Numbered from the stretch's first letter, positions 16,934 through 26,317 are shown. The stretch: 64,000 nucleotides of DNA from Gammaproteobacteria bacterium (GCA_015709635.1 CP054180.1:2046001-2110000); one strand, 5' to 3'. A program made the numbers and translations. The notes: generated by a model not told the origin, from the sequence alone.

Positions 16934-19473
16934 TACCAATCCTCCTTTACCGCACGTACCACTTCACCGGAAACCGCCCGCCGTCCGGCCAGTAATGCCG
17001 TCAATGCCGCTGCAATTAGCATAATCACGGCGATCATGGCCAGCCAATCCCACGGCAGATGCAGCTGCATCGTCCAATGGAAGGATTGCGGATTGACGAT
17101 AAAAACCAGAATTAGGCTGATACTCCATCCCAATAGAAACCCCAGCACCATCCCCAGTGCCGTCAGCAAACCGCCTTCCGCCGCCAGCATTGAAAAAATC
17201 TGGCGGCGCTTGACGCCAATATGCCGCAACATGCCGAATTCCTTGATGCGCGCCAATGTTTGCGCGGAAAAGCTCGCCGCCACGCCGAGCAGACCGATCA
17301 CCACGGCAATCAATTCCAGCAAATAGGTCACCGCAAAGCTGCGGTCAAAAATTTCCAAGCTTAACGCACGCATATCACTCGAACGCGATATCTCCAAAGC
17401 GGAGCCAAACGGCAATTGCCGCAACCTTTCCGTCGCAGTATCCGGATCCGTTCCAGCCTGCAACCACAAGGCAACGGTATTCACCCGCTGGTCTCCGGTC
17501 AATGCCTGATAATCCGCCAATTGCATCTGAATAGCGCCAAACTGTCGCCCGTAATCACGCCATACCCCGGCAACCAAAAATTCGTTGGACGCCGTGCCGA
17601 TCGGCAGCGTTACTCGTTCCCCTACCCGATAACCGTATAAATCGACCATCGCTTCCGACACCCAGACCGGCATCACATTCTCCGGCAACGATTCCGAAGC
17701 GATCATATCGTCCGTCAATGGCAATGTATTGCGCGCATCCGCTTTATCGACAGGACGGGCGAACAGCGTAATCTCCGGCCGGTTGACATTGAGCGTCAAT
17801 TGCTGGGTGCGGAAAAAATCCACCCGGTCGAAACCGGGCAGCCCGGCAATCGCCTTTTGCGCATCCGTTTGTAGATCGCCGCTGGCTGCGGCGCGCACAT
17901 ATAAGTCAGCCGGCAGCACACGCCCCAGCCAGTTATCGATCGAGATGCGGAAACTCGTCACCATGATCGCCATCGCGACCATCAGGCTGAAACTCGCCAA
18001 TATGCCGCCCAGCGCAATCGCAGCCTGATTCGGCGCATTCGCCAGACGCGCCAATGCCAGCGTGGACACAGCGCCGCTGCGATGGCGCTGCCATTTGGCC
18101 AGCACTATTGAAAAGAACCCTGCGGTCAGACGCGGCATTAACGCAATGCCGCCGATCAGCAGCAATACTATGGCCAGATAACCGAAAATGGGCAGCTCGA
18201 AAACCGGTGGCAATTGTGTAAACAATGCCGCGACCGACAAACAAGTCAGCGCAAACCACGGCGGCGACAATTTCGCCATCGCCGTATCTTCACTGCCCGA
18301 GCGCAATGCCAATGCCGGTTTGGCCCGTGCCGCTTCCAATGCCGGAATGATGCTTCCCAGCATCATCACGCTCAAACCCACTGCAAAAAATATCCCGGCA
18401 TCCCAGGGATCGAAATGAATGTCCGGTTTGACACCCGGAAAGAAATTAGTACCCAAATCGCCGCCCAGCAATCGAATCGCCAGCACCGCAACCGCATAAC
18501 CCAGCGTCAATCCCAGCAACGAACCGCTCACCCCCAGAATCCCGCCCTCGGTCATGATCTGCCGCAACAATTGCTGCCGCGTAAAACCCAGCACACGCAG
18601 CAACGCGAATTGCTGACGCCGCCGGATGACCGACAGCGCTTGCGTGGAAAAAACCAGAAAAGTGCCGGTAAACAGCGCCACCAGCGCCAGCATGTTCAAA
18701 TTGATGCGGTAAGCGCGCGACATATTGGCAATGCGCTTTTCCTGATCGACCGCCTCGGTCACCCAATACGCTTCACCCAATTCCTCGGCCAGCCTGGCTT
18801 TAAATGCCGCGTGATTGACGCCATCGCGCAGTTTCAGTTCGATGCGCGACAACATGCCAAGCTGCTGAAAGCGCCACTGCGCCGCACCGATATCCATCAC
18901 CGCAATGCGCTGCCCCGCTCTTGCGCGCACCAAACCACCTGCCACACGCAGCGTGATGGTTTGCAATCCGGCGTGCAATTGCAGCGTATCGCCTTGTTCA
19001 ACTTGCAACCATTCCATCGCTGCTGGAGACAGAAAAATCGCATCGTCCGCCAACCGGTCGAGCGTTTTCCCTTCTTCAACCAATCCGAGCAGATCCGGTG
19101 AAATCCGCATCGCACGGAACATATCGACACCGACGATTTTCAACTTGTGATCGTTTCTATTTTGCTGTTTGCCGGGTATCGCCACCTCGAACTCCAGCAC
19201 CGGATTCGCGACTGCGACACCGTCATGGTTGACCAGTTTGGGATACAGCGATTCGTCAAAAAACGCCTTGCGCCCGCGCACCTGCAAATCCGATTGCCCG
19301 GACAAACTTTTGCTGGCGGCGGAAAATTCATTGAACGCAGCGGTATTGATCAGATGAATGGAAAACGCCATGGCCACGCCGATCGCAATGGCGATCAGTG
19401 CCACGGTCACTTGCACCAGATGCGCGCGCCATTCACCAAACAATAGCCAGCGCGATAACGTAGCCACGTTCAT
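16933..19473 (-). CDS. FtsX/MacB-type ABC transporter permease
   Basis: An 846-residue permease with two FtsX-like units, each with an extracytoplasmic domain. Seen: an N-terminal helix (VTVALIAIAIGVAMAFSIHL), three central helices starting ALVALFTGTFLVFS, further helices in the middle, and the C-terminal triplet of helices (LLELIAVVIGLLGVAASF and following). Such permeases pair with LolD-like ATPases to move lipids, lipoproteins or peptides away from the membrane by mechanotransmission rather than pumping across it. The start at 19473 overlaps the ATPase stop as ATGA; a TTG at 19500 is the alternative. It is partnered by the genes on either side. Confidence 0.9.
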   Translation of the reverse strand: MNVATLSRWLLFGEWRAHLVQVTVALIAIAIGVAMAFSIHLINTAAFNEFSAASKSLSGQSDLQVRGRKAFFDESLYPKLVNHDGVAVANPVLEFEVAIPGKQQNRNDHKLKIVGVDMFRAMRISPDLLGLVEEGKTLDRLADDAIFLSPAAMEWLQVEQGDTLQLHAGLQTITLRVAGGLVRARAGQRIAVMDIGAAQWRFQQLGMLSRIELKLRDGVNHAAFKARLAEELGEAYWVTEAVDQEKRIANMSRAYRINLNMLALVALFTGTFLVFSTQALSVIRRRQQFALLRVLGFTRQQLLRQIMTEGGILGVSGSLLGLTLGYAVAVLAIRLLGGDLGTNFFPGVKPDIHFDPWDAGIFFAVGLSVMMLGSIIPALEAARAKPALALRSGSEDTAMAKLSPPWFALTCLSVAALFTQLPPVFELPIFGYLAIVLLLIGGIALMPRLTAGFFSIVLAKWQRHRSGAVSTLALARLANAPNQAAIALGGILASFSLMVAMAIMVTSFRISIDNWLGRVLPADLYVRAAASGDLQTDAQKAIAGLPGFDRVDFFRTQQLTLNVNRPEITLFARPVDKADARNTLPLTDDMIASESLPENVMPVWVSEAMVDLYGYRVGERVTLPIGTASNEFLVAGVWRDYGRQFGAIQMQLADYQALTGDQRVNTVALWLQAGTDPDTATERLRQLPFGSALEISRSSDMRALSLEIFDRSFAVTYLLELIAVVIGLLGVAASFSAQTLARIKEFGMLRHIGVKRRQIFSMLAAEGGLLTALGMVLGFLLGWSISLILVFIVNPQSFHWTMQLHLPWDWLAMIAVIMLIAAALTALLAGRRAVSGEVVRAVKEDW

Positions 19474-20135
19474 ACGTGCTCGCCGGGTTTGGCCGGACAC
19501 AAACCATCCTTGGTCAAATTCAGCACCCGGTCCGCTGTCGCGGCGGCGGTATGCGAATGCGTCACGAGAATGCCGGTAGCGCCGTTGCTTTTGATTTCGG
19601 TGCGCATCAATTGCAGGATTTCATGCGCGGTATCGGGATCGAGATTGCCGGTCGGCTCGTCCGCCAGCACCAGCTTGGGCCGGTGAATCAACGCACGCGC
19701 AATCGCCACGCGCTGCAACTCGCCGCCGGACAATTGGCGCGGAAAATGATCGCTGCGTCCCTGCAATCCGACCTGCTCGAGCATCCGCTCCACACGTTCC
19801 GTACTTGCGCCGTTCAACAGCAACGGCAGTGCAATATTCTGTGCCAACGTCAAATGCGGCAGCACATGAAACGCCTGAAAAACAAAGCCGAATTGCTCGC
19901 GCCGCAATTGCGTCGCGGCATCGTCGCCGAGCGATGAAATCGCCACACCATTAATGCGAATCTCGCCCGAATCCGGCGTATCCAGTCCGGCGATCAGATT
20001 CAACAACGTCGACTTGCCCACCCCCGATTCGCCCATGATCGCGACATACTCACCAGCATTCAGCGTATAACTCAAATCGACCAGCACCCTGCGCCCTCCG
20101 GCATACGCTTTGTTGACATTGATTAACTCAAGCAT
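19470..20135 (-). CDS. LolD/MacB-type ABC transporter ATP-binding protein
   Basis: A 221-residue ATPase. Seen: Walker A GESGVGKSTLLNLIAG, signature LSGGELQRVAIARAL, Walker B LVLADEPTGNLD, and the switch histidine in ILVTHSHTAAATADR. The sequence and length match the LolD/MacB/FtsE branch. It forms an ABC exporter with the permease that overlaps its stop by 4 bases and a downstream lipocalin-like secreted protein. ATG at 20135 is preferred over a GTG five codons upstream. Confidence 0.92.
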   Translation of the reverse strand: MLELINVNKAYAGGRRVLVDLSYTLNAGEYVAIMGESGVGKSTLLNLIAGLDTPDSGEIRINGVAISSLGDDAATQLRREQFGFVFQAFHVLPHLTLAQNIALPLLLNGASTERVERMLEQVGLQGRSDHFPRQLSGGELQRVAIARALIHRPKLVLADEPTGNLDPDTAHEILQLMRTEIKSNGATGILVTHSHTAAATADRVLNLTKDGLCPAKPGEHV

Positions 20136-20270
20136 TCGCACCGACACCACACAAAATTTTCATCCAACCCTCGCAACGTAAAAATGGCACAATGCTTCAA
20201 CCAGCACGCCAATCTGTGCTTAAATGTACCATGTACGACAAATTATTTTTGATAAATACAGGAGAATCCT

Positions 20271-20552
20271 ATGGCCAGAGCCAGCGCACGTCATATTTTG
20301 GTTAAAACCGAAGAGCAATGTAACAACCTGAAAGCCGAAATTGCCAATGGCGCCAGTTTCAGCGAATTGGCACAGCAACATTCACTGTGCCCATCCGGCA
20401 AGCAAGGCGGTGACTTAGGCGAATTCGGCCGTGGCCAAATGGTGCAAGAATTCGATACCGTCGTGTTCAGCGCACCGGTCGGCGAAGTGCAAGGCCCGGT
20501 TAAAACCCAGTTTGGTTATCATTTGGTGGAAGTGACGAAGCGCAACGATTGA
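20271..20552 (+). CDS. ppiC: Parvulin-type peptidyl-prolyl isomerase
   Basis: A 93-residue single-domain parvulin. Seen: ARASARHILVKTEEQC at the start with the active-site histidine, FSELAQQHSLCPSGKQGGDLG, GEFGRGQMVQEFD and the C-terminal TQFGYHLVEVTKR with the second histidine. No signal peptide, so it should be cytoplasmic like E. coli PpiC. An ACAGGAGAATCCT ribosome binding site lies upstream. It stands alone between the divergent ABC operon and the toxin-antitoxin pair. Confidence 0.95.
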   Translation: MARASARHILVKTEEQCNNLKAEIANGASFSELAQQHSLCPSGKQGGDLGEFGRGQMVQEFDTVVFSAPVGEVQGPVKTQFGYHLVEVTKRND

Positions 20553-20700
20553 AAATACCAACGAGTTGGAATCGAAATGCGCCGTAAGTGCCATATTATT
20601 ATCGCCATATTCACCGCTGGCCCATGATTCCGCATTTGCTTGAGCATAAGCTTGCGTAAACATTGACAGATGGTGATAAAAATTAAGTGAAAGGTATTTT

Positions 20701-20925
20701 ATGCTGACGATAGACCCAAAATTGGAAGAAAAATTAAAAACACTGGCTAAACAGGAGCATAGTTCGCCGGATGAAATTGTTACCCGGCTGGTCGATGAGT
20801 ATATCCAACGGAAACAGGCATCTGGATTGTTGCTTGATATCATTAACGATCTGCCTGAAATAGCGTGCTTCAAATATCAAAATCCGCTGGACATGCAAAT
20901 GCAATTGCGCGATGAGTGGCATTAA
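20701..20925 (+). CDS. Putative antitoxin (VapB-like, ribbon-helix-helix type)
   Basis: A 74-residue protein. Seen: MLTIDPKLEEKLKTLAKQEH followed by SSPDEIVTRLVDEYIQRKQ, which reads as a short strand plus two helices like ribbon-helix-helix repressors, then a C-terminal tail likely to wrap the toxin (FKYQNPLDMQMQLRDEWH). An AAAGG site is upstream. Its stop overlaps the PIN-domain gene by 14 bases, the classic antitoxin-first arrangement. The assignment rests mainly on context. Confidence 0.7.
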   Translation: MLTIDPKLEEKLKTLAKQEHSSPDEIVTRLVDEYIQRKQASGLLLDIINDLPEIACFKYQNPLDMQMQLRDEWH

Positions 20926-21271
20926 GTATCTGCTTGACACCAATATTATTATCGGACTGTATCAACGCAATCCGATGGTTCTGGATTTATTAAAGTCCAA
21001 GCAAGTTAAAATCGGCGAATGTGCTTATAGCTCGATAACCCGCATGGAGTTACTGAGCTATCCCGCGATAACGCTTGCGGATATTAAAACCATCGAATCT
21101 TTACTGGCTCGAATGACGAACTTGTCCATCATTATTGGCATTGAAAACAGAGCAATCGAAATCAGGCGCAATCAACAAATGAAATTACCCGATTCAATCA
21201 TTTCTGCAACGGCTCAGCACCATCAGCTTGAATTGCTGACACTGGATAAGAGATTAATGGGAAAACAGTAA
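20912..21271 (+). CDS. VapC-like PIN-domain ribonuclease toxin
   Basis: A 119-residue PIN-domain protein. Seen: KYLLDTNIIIGLYQRNP with the first catalytic aspartate, SSITRMELLSYPAIT with the glutamate, the LPDSIISATAQHH aspartate and ELLTLDKRLMGKQ at the end, where many PIN toxins have TRNxxD. VapC toxins cleave tRNA or rRNA and are held inactive by the upstream partner. The start overlaps the antitoxin gene. The pair is a small stabilisation/stress module, possibly acquired. Confidence 0.85.
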   Translation: MSGIKYLLDTNIIIGLYQRNPMVLDLLKSKQVKIGECAYSSITRMELLSYPAITLADIKTIESLLARMTNLSIIIGIENRAIEIRRNQQMKLPDSIISATAQHHQLELLTLDKRLMGKQ

Positions 21272-21284
21272 AAGTATTCATGGT

Positions 21285-21740
21285 ATGAACCAGCATATAC
21301 AAAACCGAGCAAGACAAATCCTGATCCACGGTCTGGCATTGGTGTTGGTCGGCATCATTTGGGGGTTAGTGATACCGCATGCGCCTTTTCCACGATTGGC
21401 TTTAAGTGCGCATATTCAAGCTGTACTGAACGGCATGTTGTTCATTTTGATGGCGGTATTGCTTCTTACACTGCCGCATCGGGTTAGCGCGCGCTCGGCT
21501 TTGGTCATGCTGATTGCGGTTTGTTTGACGTGGCTTACCGTCATTTCCGAAGTCGCCAATGCCTGGTGGGGTACTGCGGAGTCGCTCTCAATCGCCGCGC
21601 AGCAGGCCGGTACGAGCGGCGGCGCTGTGTGGCAGGAACAGTTTGTCAAACTGACGCATATCCCGGCCATTATCGGGCTGATCGTCGCTTGGATACTGCT
21701 CATCGCCGGATTTGTGCAAAAACCCGATTCTCACGATTAA
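21285..21740 (+). CDS. Four-helix membrane protein, weakly similar to hydroxylaminobenzene mutase
   Basis: A 151-residue integral membrane protein with four predicted helices: ILIHGLALVLVGIIWGLVIP, the MLFILMAVLLLTLP region, the VMLIAVCLTWLTVI region and IIGLIVAWILLIAGF. The segment FPRLALSAHIQAVLNGMLF, the small-residue-rich helices and the length of about 150 recall HabA hydroxylaminobenzene mutase, but I make this from memory of the family pattern and cannot align it. It starts 13 bases after the toxin gene and lies 54 bases before the MsbA-like exporter, so it could be co-transcribed with the exporter. Function otherwise unknown. Confidence 0.5.
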   Translation: MNQHIQNRARQILIHGLALVLVGIIWGLVIPHAPFPRLALSAHIQAVLNGMLFILMAVLLLTLPHRVSARSALVMLIAVCLTWLTVISEVANAWWGTAESLSIAAQQAGTSGGAVWQEQFVKLTHIPAIIGLIVAWILLIAGFVQKPDSHD

Positions 21741-21794
21741 TCCATCCCGCTTATCGCAATTACAGCAGCGCCCGCTATCCGGCGGGATTCATTC

Positions 21795-23567
21795 ATGACA
21801 GATTCCCCAAAGAACACACAAACCCGCTGGCAGAGCATCAAAAAAGCAGCGCAATTTATCGCGCCGTACCGGCGCCAGGTCGTCTATAGTTTGCTGGCGC
21901 TATTATTTACCGCCACGATTACGTTGTCGATCGGGCAAGGTATCCGGTTGATGATCGATCAGGGATTCGCCACGCAATCCAAGGAATTGCTAAGCCAGTA
22001 TGTGATGATCTTTTTACTGCTGGTGATCGCCTTGGCCATCGGCACGTTTACGCGCTATTACTGGGTTACCTGGCTGGGCGAGCGGGTGATTGCCGATATC
22101 CGAAGCAAAGTATTCAACCATCTGATCCATCTGCATCCGGGCTTTTTCGAGGAAAACCGCAGCCTCGAAATCCAGTCGCGCTTGACTGCCGATATGACGT
22201 TGCTGCAAACCGTGATCGGCTCATCGGTATCGTTCGCGTTGCGCAATTTGATCATGATGATCGGCGGTATCGTCTGGTTATTTATCACCAACGCCAAGTT
22301 GACCGCGCTGGTGACGATTTGCGTGCCGCTGGTGGTAGTGCCGATCTTGATTTATGGCCGCCGCGTGCGGCATTTGTCGCGCCAAAGTCAGGACAAAATT
22401 GCCGCGGTCGGCGCCTATGTCGGCGAAGTGCTGGGGCAGATCAAAACCGTGCAGGCCTACAATCACCAATCCATCGATCAACGCACCTTTTACACGCAGG
22501 TTGAGGAAGCTTTCGCCGTCGCCAAGCAACGCACGCTGCAACGTTCATTGTTGATCACCCTGGTGATTTTGCTGGTGATGGGGGCTGTCGGATTGATGCT
22601 GTGGGTCGGCGGTATCGATGTGATCGAAGGCCGGATCAGCGCAGGCGAGCTAGCGGCGTTTGTTTTCTACAGCGTGATCGTCGGTTCCGCCGTTGCATCG
22701 ATTTCGGAAGTCATCGGTGAATTGCAGCGCGCCGCAGGCGCCGCCGAGCGCACAATGGAATTGTTGCAAGCGCCGAATCTGATTCAGTCGCCGCAAAATC
22801 CCCATCTCCTGCCCAATGTATCGGGAAATATCGCCATCGATCAACTGTGTTTCGCTTACTCTTCCCGTCCCGATGTGCTAGCCATCGACAATCTGACCTT
22901 GACGGTCCGGGCAGGCGAAACGCTAGCGCTGGTCGGCCCTTCCGGCGCGGGCAAGTCGACGTTGTTTGATTTGCTGCTGCGCTTTTTTGACAGCCAATCC
23001 GGCTCCATTAAGCTGGAAGGCATCGATATCCGGGATCTCGATCTGTTTGCTTTGCGCCGCTGCTTTGCGCTGGTATCGCAAAACCCGGCGCTATTTTACG
23101 GCACCGTCGGTGACAATCTGCGCTACGCCCGCCCCGATGCCAGCGATGCGGATGTGCAAGCGGCGGCTGAAGCTGCTTACGCGCATGAGTTTATCTGCCA
23201 ATTACCGCAAGGCTATCAAACGCATTTGGGAGATGCCGGTTTGGGTTTATCGGGCGGACAAAAACAACGCTTGGCGATTGCCCGGGCGATTCTGGCGAAT
23301 GCGCCGATTCTGCTGCTGGACGAAGCCACCAGTGCGCTGGACGCGCAAAGCGAGTATTGGGTGCAGCAAGCATTGCAGCAACTGATGCGCAACCGCACCA
23401 CCTTGGTCATCGCGCACCGCTTGGCTACGGTGCAATCCGCCGACCGGATTGCCGTGCTCGATCATGGACGGCTGGATGCCATCGGAACGCATGCGCAATT
23501 GCTGCAATCCAGTCTGCTATACGCACAACTGGCGGCATTGCAATTCCGCTCACTCGTTATTGATTGA
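21795..23567 (+). CDS. MsbA-like ABC transporter (fused permease and ATPase)
   Basis: A 590-residue half-transporter: six membrane helices at about 25-310, then an ATPase domain. Seen: SLLALLFTATITLSIGQGIRLMIDQ, ENRSLEIQSRLTADMTLLQT, Walker A GPSGAGKSTLFDLLLRF at about 380, Q-loop SQNPALFYG, signature LSGGQKQRLAIARAI, Walker B ILLLDEATSALD and switch IAHRLATV. It would act as a homodimer exporting a lipid or hydrophobic substrate; the MsbA/LmrA-like branch is clear but the substrate is not. Its 3' end overlaps the convergent hpnG gene by 18 bases. Confidence 0.93.
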   Translation: MTDSPKNTQTRWQSIKKAAQFIAPYRRQVVYSLLALLFTATITLSIGQGIRLMIDQGFATQSKELLSQYVMIFLLLVIALAIGTFTRYYWVTWLGERVIADIRSKVFNHLIHLHPGFFEENRSLEIQSRLTADMTLLQTVIGSSVSFALRNLIMMIGGIVWLFITNAKLTALVTICVPLVVVPILIYGRRVRHLSRQSQDKIAAVGAYVGEVLGQIKTVQAYNHQSIDQRTFYTQVEEAFAVAKQRTLQRSLLITLVILLVMGAVGLMLWVGGIDVIEGRISAGELAAFVFYSVIVGSAVASISEVIGELQRAAGAAERTMELLQAPNLIQSPQNPHLLPNVSGNIAIDQLCFAYSSRPDVLAIDNLTLTVRAGETLALVGPSGAGKSTLFDLLLRFFDSQSGSIKLEGIDIRDLDLFALRRCFALVSQNPALFYGTVGDNLRYARPDASDADVQAAAEAAYAHEFICQLPQGYQTHLGDAGLGLSGGQKQRLAIARAILANAPILLLDEATSALDAQSEYWVQQALQQLMRNRTTLVIAHRLATVQSADRIAVLDHGRLDAIGTHAQLLQSSLLYAQLAALQFRSLVID

Positions 23568-24323
23568 CTGGCTCTGATTTTCCTGAAGATCACGGTAAGA
23601 AGGCATGTAGTCACTGGCAAAAGTCAGTCCGGTTTTTTGCACGACCTCGATCAAGGCGGAGCGCGCCACATGCATGCCAAGCGCAAGATGAATCAGTGTT
23701 TTGATCGATACGGACCCGTTCAGCACCAATTTAATCAACTGCATTGCATCCACACTGCCATCCGGATAGACCGCGCTCATCAATGCTTCCGGCGGAGAAA
23801 ACTCGACCGGATCGACAATCGCGCGAATCGCGAGAAATGAGATACCGGCATCGGCTGCCACTTTTGCTATCGCTGCCGTTTCCATATCCGCCGCGCAAGC
23901 ACCTGTCGCTTCCCCCAGTGCAAGTTTTTCCTGAGAAGAGGTCAGCGGTTCTTCGCAAGATGCCAGAATCCCGCCAGCGACAGTGACAGTGACATGTTTT
24001 GTCATTATACCTGCCAGCCGGTTACGCCATTCCAAATCCACCGGCAGGATCTCACCGTTCATCATAACCGCTTCGGGCAACACCAGGTCCCCGGGAATCA
24101 GCTCGTTATTCACTGCGGCCGCTACACCAAAACTGACCAGGGCATTGATATCCTGTTCACACAATTTCAATGCTGCGCCACGTGCCGCCTTGCTTCCGAT
24201 GCTGCTAAGACACAACGAGGTTCTCTCTCCGATCTCGACTACCTGATAAAGCGGAAAGCGCTGCTTCTCCACTAAGCAGCTTGCTTCAGATTTCAGCGCT
24301 GAAACAACTCCAATAATTTTCAA
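23550..24323 (-). CDS. hpnG: Hopanoid-associated phosphorylase
   Basis: A 257-residue nucleoside-phosphorylase-like enzyme. Seen: KIIGVVSALKSEASCLVEKQ, the ALVSFGVAAAVNNELIPGDLVLPE region, CAADMETAAIAKVAADAGI with the DMET-type purine-binding motif, and FLAIRAIVDPVEF. In hopanoid producers HpnG cleaves adenine from adenosylhopane to give ribosylhopane phosphate, on the way to aminobacteriohopane polyols. The gene overlaps the squalene-hopene cyclase stop by 4 bases (ATGA), which supports this over generic purine phosphorylase. Its own stop lies within the convergent ABC gene end. Confidence 0.88.
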   Translation of the reverse strand: MKIIGVVSALKSEASCLVEKQRFPLYQVVEIGERTSLCLSSIGSKAARGAALKLCEQDINALVSFGVAAAVNNELIPGDLVLPEAVMMNGEILPVDLEWRNRLAGIMTKHVTVTVAGGILASCEEPLTSSQEKLALGEATGACAADMETAAIAKVAADAGISFLAIRAIVDPVEFSPPEALMSAVYPDGSVDAMQLIKLVLNGSVSIKTLIHLALGMHVARSALIEVVQKTGLTFASDYMPSYRDLQENQSQSINNE

Positions 24324-26317
24324 TTAGTGATTTCCCTTGTCAAAGTACGATAGCGCGCTAACGCCCATATTGGGAAGAATTTTGAGTAACCGTGATAGCG
24401 CAGATAGAAAACCCGCGGAAAGCCCGGTGCGGTAAACCACGGTTCTTCCCACAAATGATCGTTGGATTGATTATGCAGCAGATACTGGATTCCTCTGCGT
24501 ACCGATTCGCTATGAACTTCACCCGCCGCCATCAGACCCAACACAGCCCAGGCCGTTTGGAATGCCGTACTGGTCTCGGGAAACCGGCCTGCCAGCTGGG
24601 TATCCAGATAGGAATCATTGGTTTCCCCCCAGCCGCCATCCACTCTTTGCACCGATTCCAGCCACTTCACGGCACGGCGCACCGAATGATGCTGCATATC
24701 GAATTTGGCCAGCCGGAAAGCTTCCAGCACCGACCAGGTGCCATAAACATAATTCGTCCCCCAACGTCCGAACCAGGAGCCATCTTTTTCCTGTTCCAGC
24801 AGCAAAAAACTGATGCCGCGCCAAACTTCGCGCTGATGTTTGCCGTATCTTCCCAGTAAACCGACACAACGCGCCGTTACGTCACTGGTGGGTGGATCGA
24901 TCAGCGCACCATGATCGGCGAATGGAATTTCATTCAAATAGTGATGGACATTATCAATATCGAATGCCGCAAAACCGCCATTGCGTGATTGCATACCCGC
25001 GAGCCAATTGGCTGCACGCTCCAGCGATTTGTGATGCCGTTCCGCTGCGCCCTGCTCCAATGCCCAAGCCACCGCAGCAGTATCGTCGAGATCCGGATAG
25101 TGCGGATTGGCATACTGGAAAGCCCAGCCGCCGCCCGGCAGATCGGGGCGCTTATCGCGCCAATCGCCCGGTTCCTCCAGAACTTGCTGTTCAACCAGCC
25201 AATCCAGTGCTTTCAACACCGGTTCCTGGTCGGTCGTCGGATCTTCCTGCAATGCCAAGCTCGTCAGCACCGTATCCCAGACCGGCGATGTGCAGGGTTG
25301 ACACCACATGCGCTCCCCCTCATCGACCAGCAATCCGCGCAACGCGTTACGGCATTGCACGCGATTCGGGTGATCGTAGCCATAGCCGAGCAAGGTCAAT
25401 GCTTCATGCGCGTTGACCATGGCTGGGAAAATAGCACCGATACCGCATTCACCGTTCAAGCGCTCGAGCGTCCAGCGCTCCGCCTTACGGATCGAGTATT
25501 GCCGGATTGATTGCGGCAGCTTTGGCTCTACGCGTGACAAGACGCGCTCAACCAGCATAAAAGCGCGCTTCAGCAGCGTATCCGCCTTGGGAAAATAATT
25601 CTTTTCCTCTTCGGGCGGCACGATGAACAACTCGCGGATATCCACTTTACGCGGATTGATCGCACGCGCCTTCAGCGTGCACAGGATGGACAGCGGTATC
25701 ATCACGGTGCGTGACCAATACGAAACCTTGCTGATATGAAAAGGAAACCAGCTTGGCAACAGTACCAGCTCCGTCGGCACCACCGGCACGCCGTGCCAGG
25801 GAATTTGGTCGTACATGGCCAGCAGCAAACGGGTAAAGACATTCGCTTTAGCCGCCCCACCATAATGCAGAATTGCTTCGCGCGCGCGCGCCATATGCGG
25901 CGCATCGGGTGAATCACCCGCCAGCTTCAACGCATAATACGATTTAATCGTACAGCTGATATCAAACGCACCACCATAGTATAGTGGCCAGCCGCCATGC
26001 GTCATATCTTGTTTGTCACGGATAAAGCGGGCAATTTTGTTTTCCAGAATGACGTCGATTTCGTCCATGAAATGCATCATCAAAATATATTCGGCCGGGA
26101 TGGTGCAGTCCGCCTCGAGCGGAAAACACCAATGTCCGTCCGCATTCTGTAATGCCAGCATGGCCGCATGCGCTTGGGCAAATTTTGTTTCCAGCTCGGC
26201 GGCGTCGATTCCATCCTGATGCAGGGTTGAGGCAGTATGCAATTCAGGTGTTTCGCCGCTCACAGTAAAATCATCCCGTTGCTGCGATACATCCGCTATT
26301 CTTTGAAATCCGTCCAT
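24320..26317 (-). CDS. shc: Squalene-hopene cyclase
   Basis: A 665-residue class II triterpene cyclase converting squalene to hopene. Seen: the catalytic DLDDTA motif with Asp409, Asp411 and Asp412, and several QW repeats such as QNADGHWCF, MQSRNGGFAAFD and QEKDGSWFGRWG. Length is close to that of bacterial Shc, with about 40 extra residues before the first repeat. It is a monotopic membrane enzyme. It is the upstream gene of a shc-hpnG unit; the squalene synthesis genes (hpnCDE) are not in the window. Confidence 0.96.
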   Translation of the reverse strand: MDGFQRIADVSQQRDDFTVSGETPELHTASTLHQDGIDAAELETKFAQAHAAMLALQNADGHWCFPLEADCTIPAEYILMMHFMDEIDVILENKIARFIRDKQDMTHGGWPLYYGGAFDISCTIKSYYALKLAGDSPDAPHMARAREAILHYGGAAKANVFTRLLLAMYDQIPWHGVPVVPTELVLLPSWFPFHISKVSYWSRTVMIPLSILCTLKARAINPRKVDIRELFIVPPEEEKNYFPKADTLLKRAFMLVERVLSRVEPKLPQSIRQYSIRKAERWTLERLNGECGIGAIFPAMVNAHEALTLLGYGYDHPNRVQCRNALRGLLVDEGERMWCQPCTSPVWDTVLTSLALQEDPTTDQEPVLKALDWLVEQQVLEEPGDWRDKRPDLPGGGWAFQYANPHYPDLDDTAAVAWALEQGAAERHHKSLERAANWLAGMQSRNGGFAAFDIDNVHHYLNEIPFADHGALIDPPTSDVTARCVGLLGRYGKHQREVWRGISFLLLEQEKDGSWFGRWGTNYVYGTWSVLEAFRLAKFDMQHHSVRRAVKWLESVQRVDGGWGETNDSYLDTQLAGRFPETSTAFQTAWAVLGLMAAGEVHSESVRRGIQYLLHNQSNDHLWEEPWFTAPGFPRVFYLRYHGYSKFFPIWALARYRTLTREITN

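Noticed and set aside
20415..20873. 152-codon minus-strand frame opposite ppiC and the antitoxin gene
   Set aside because: Antisense to two genes with clear family motifs and without any motif of its own.
24392..25510. Long plus-strand frames opposite squalene-hopene cyclase
   Set aside because: Mirror frames of a confident gene; arginine/proline/histidine-rich composition typical of antisense translation.
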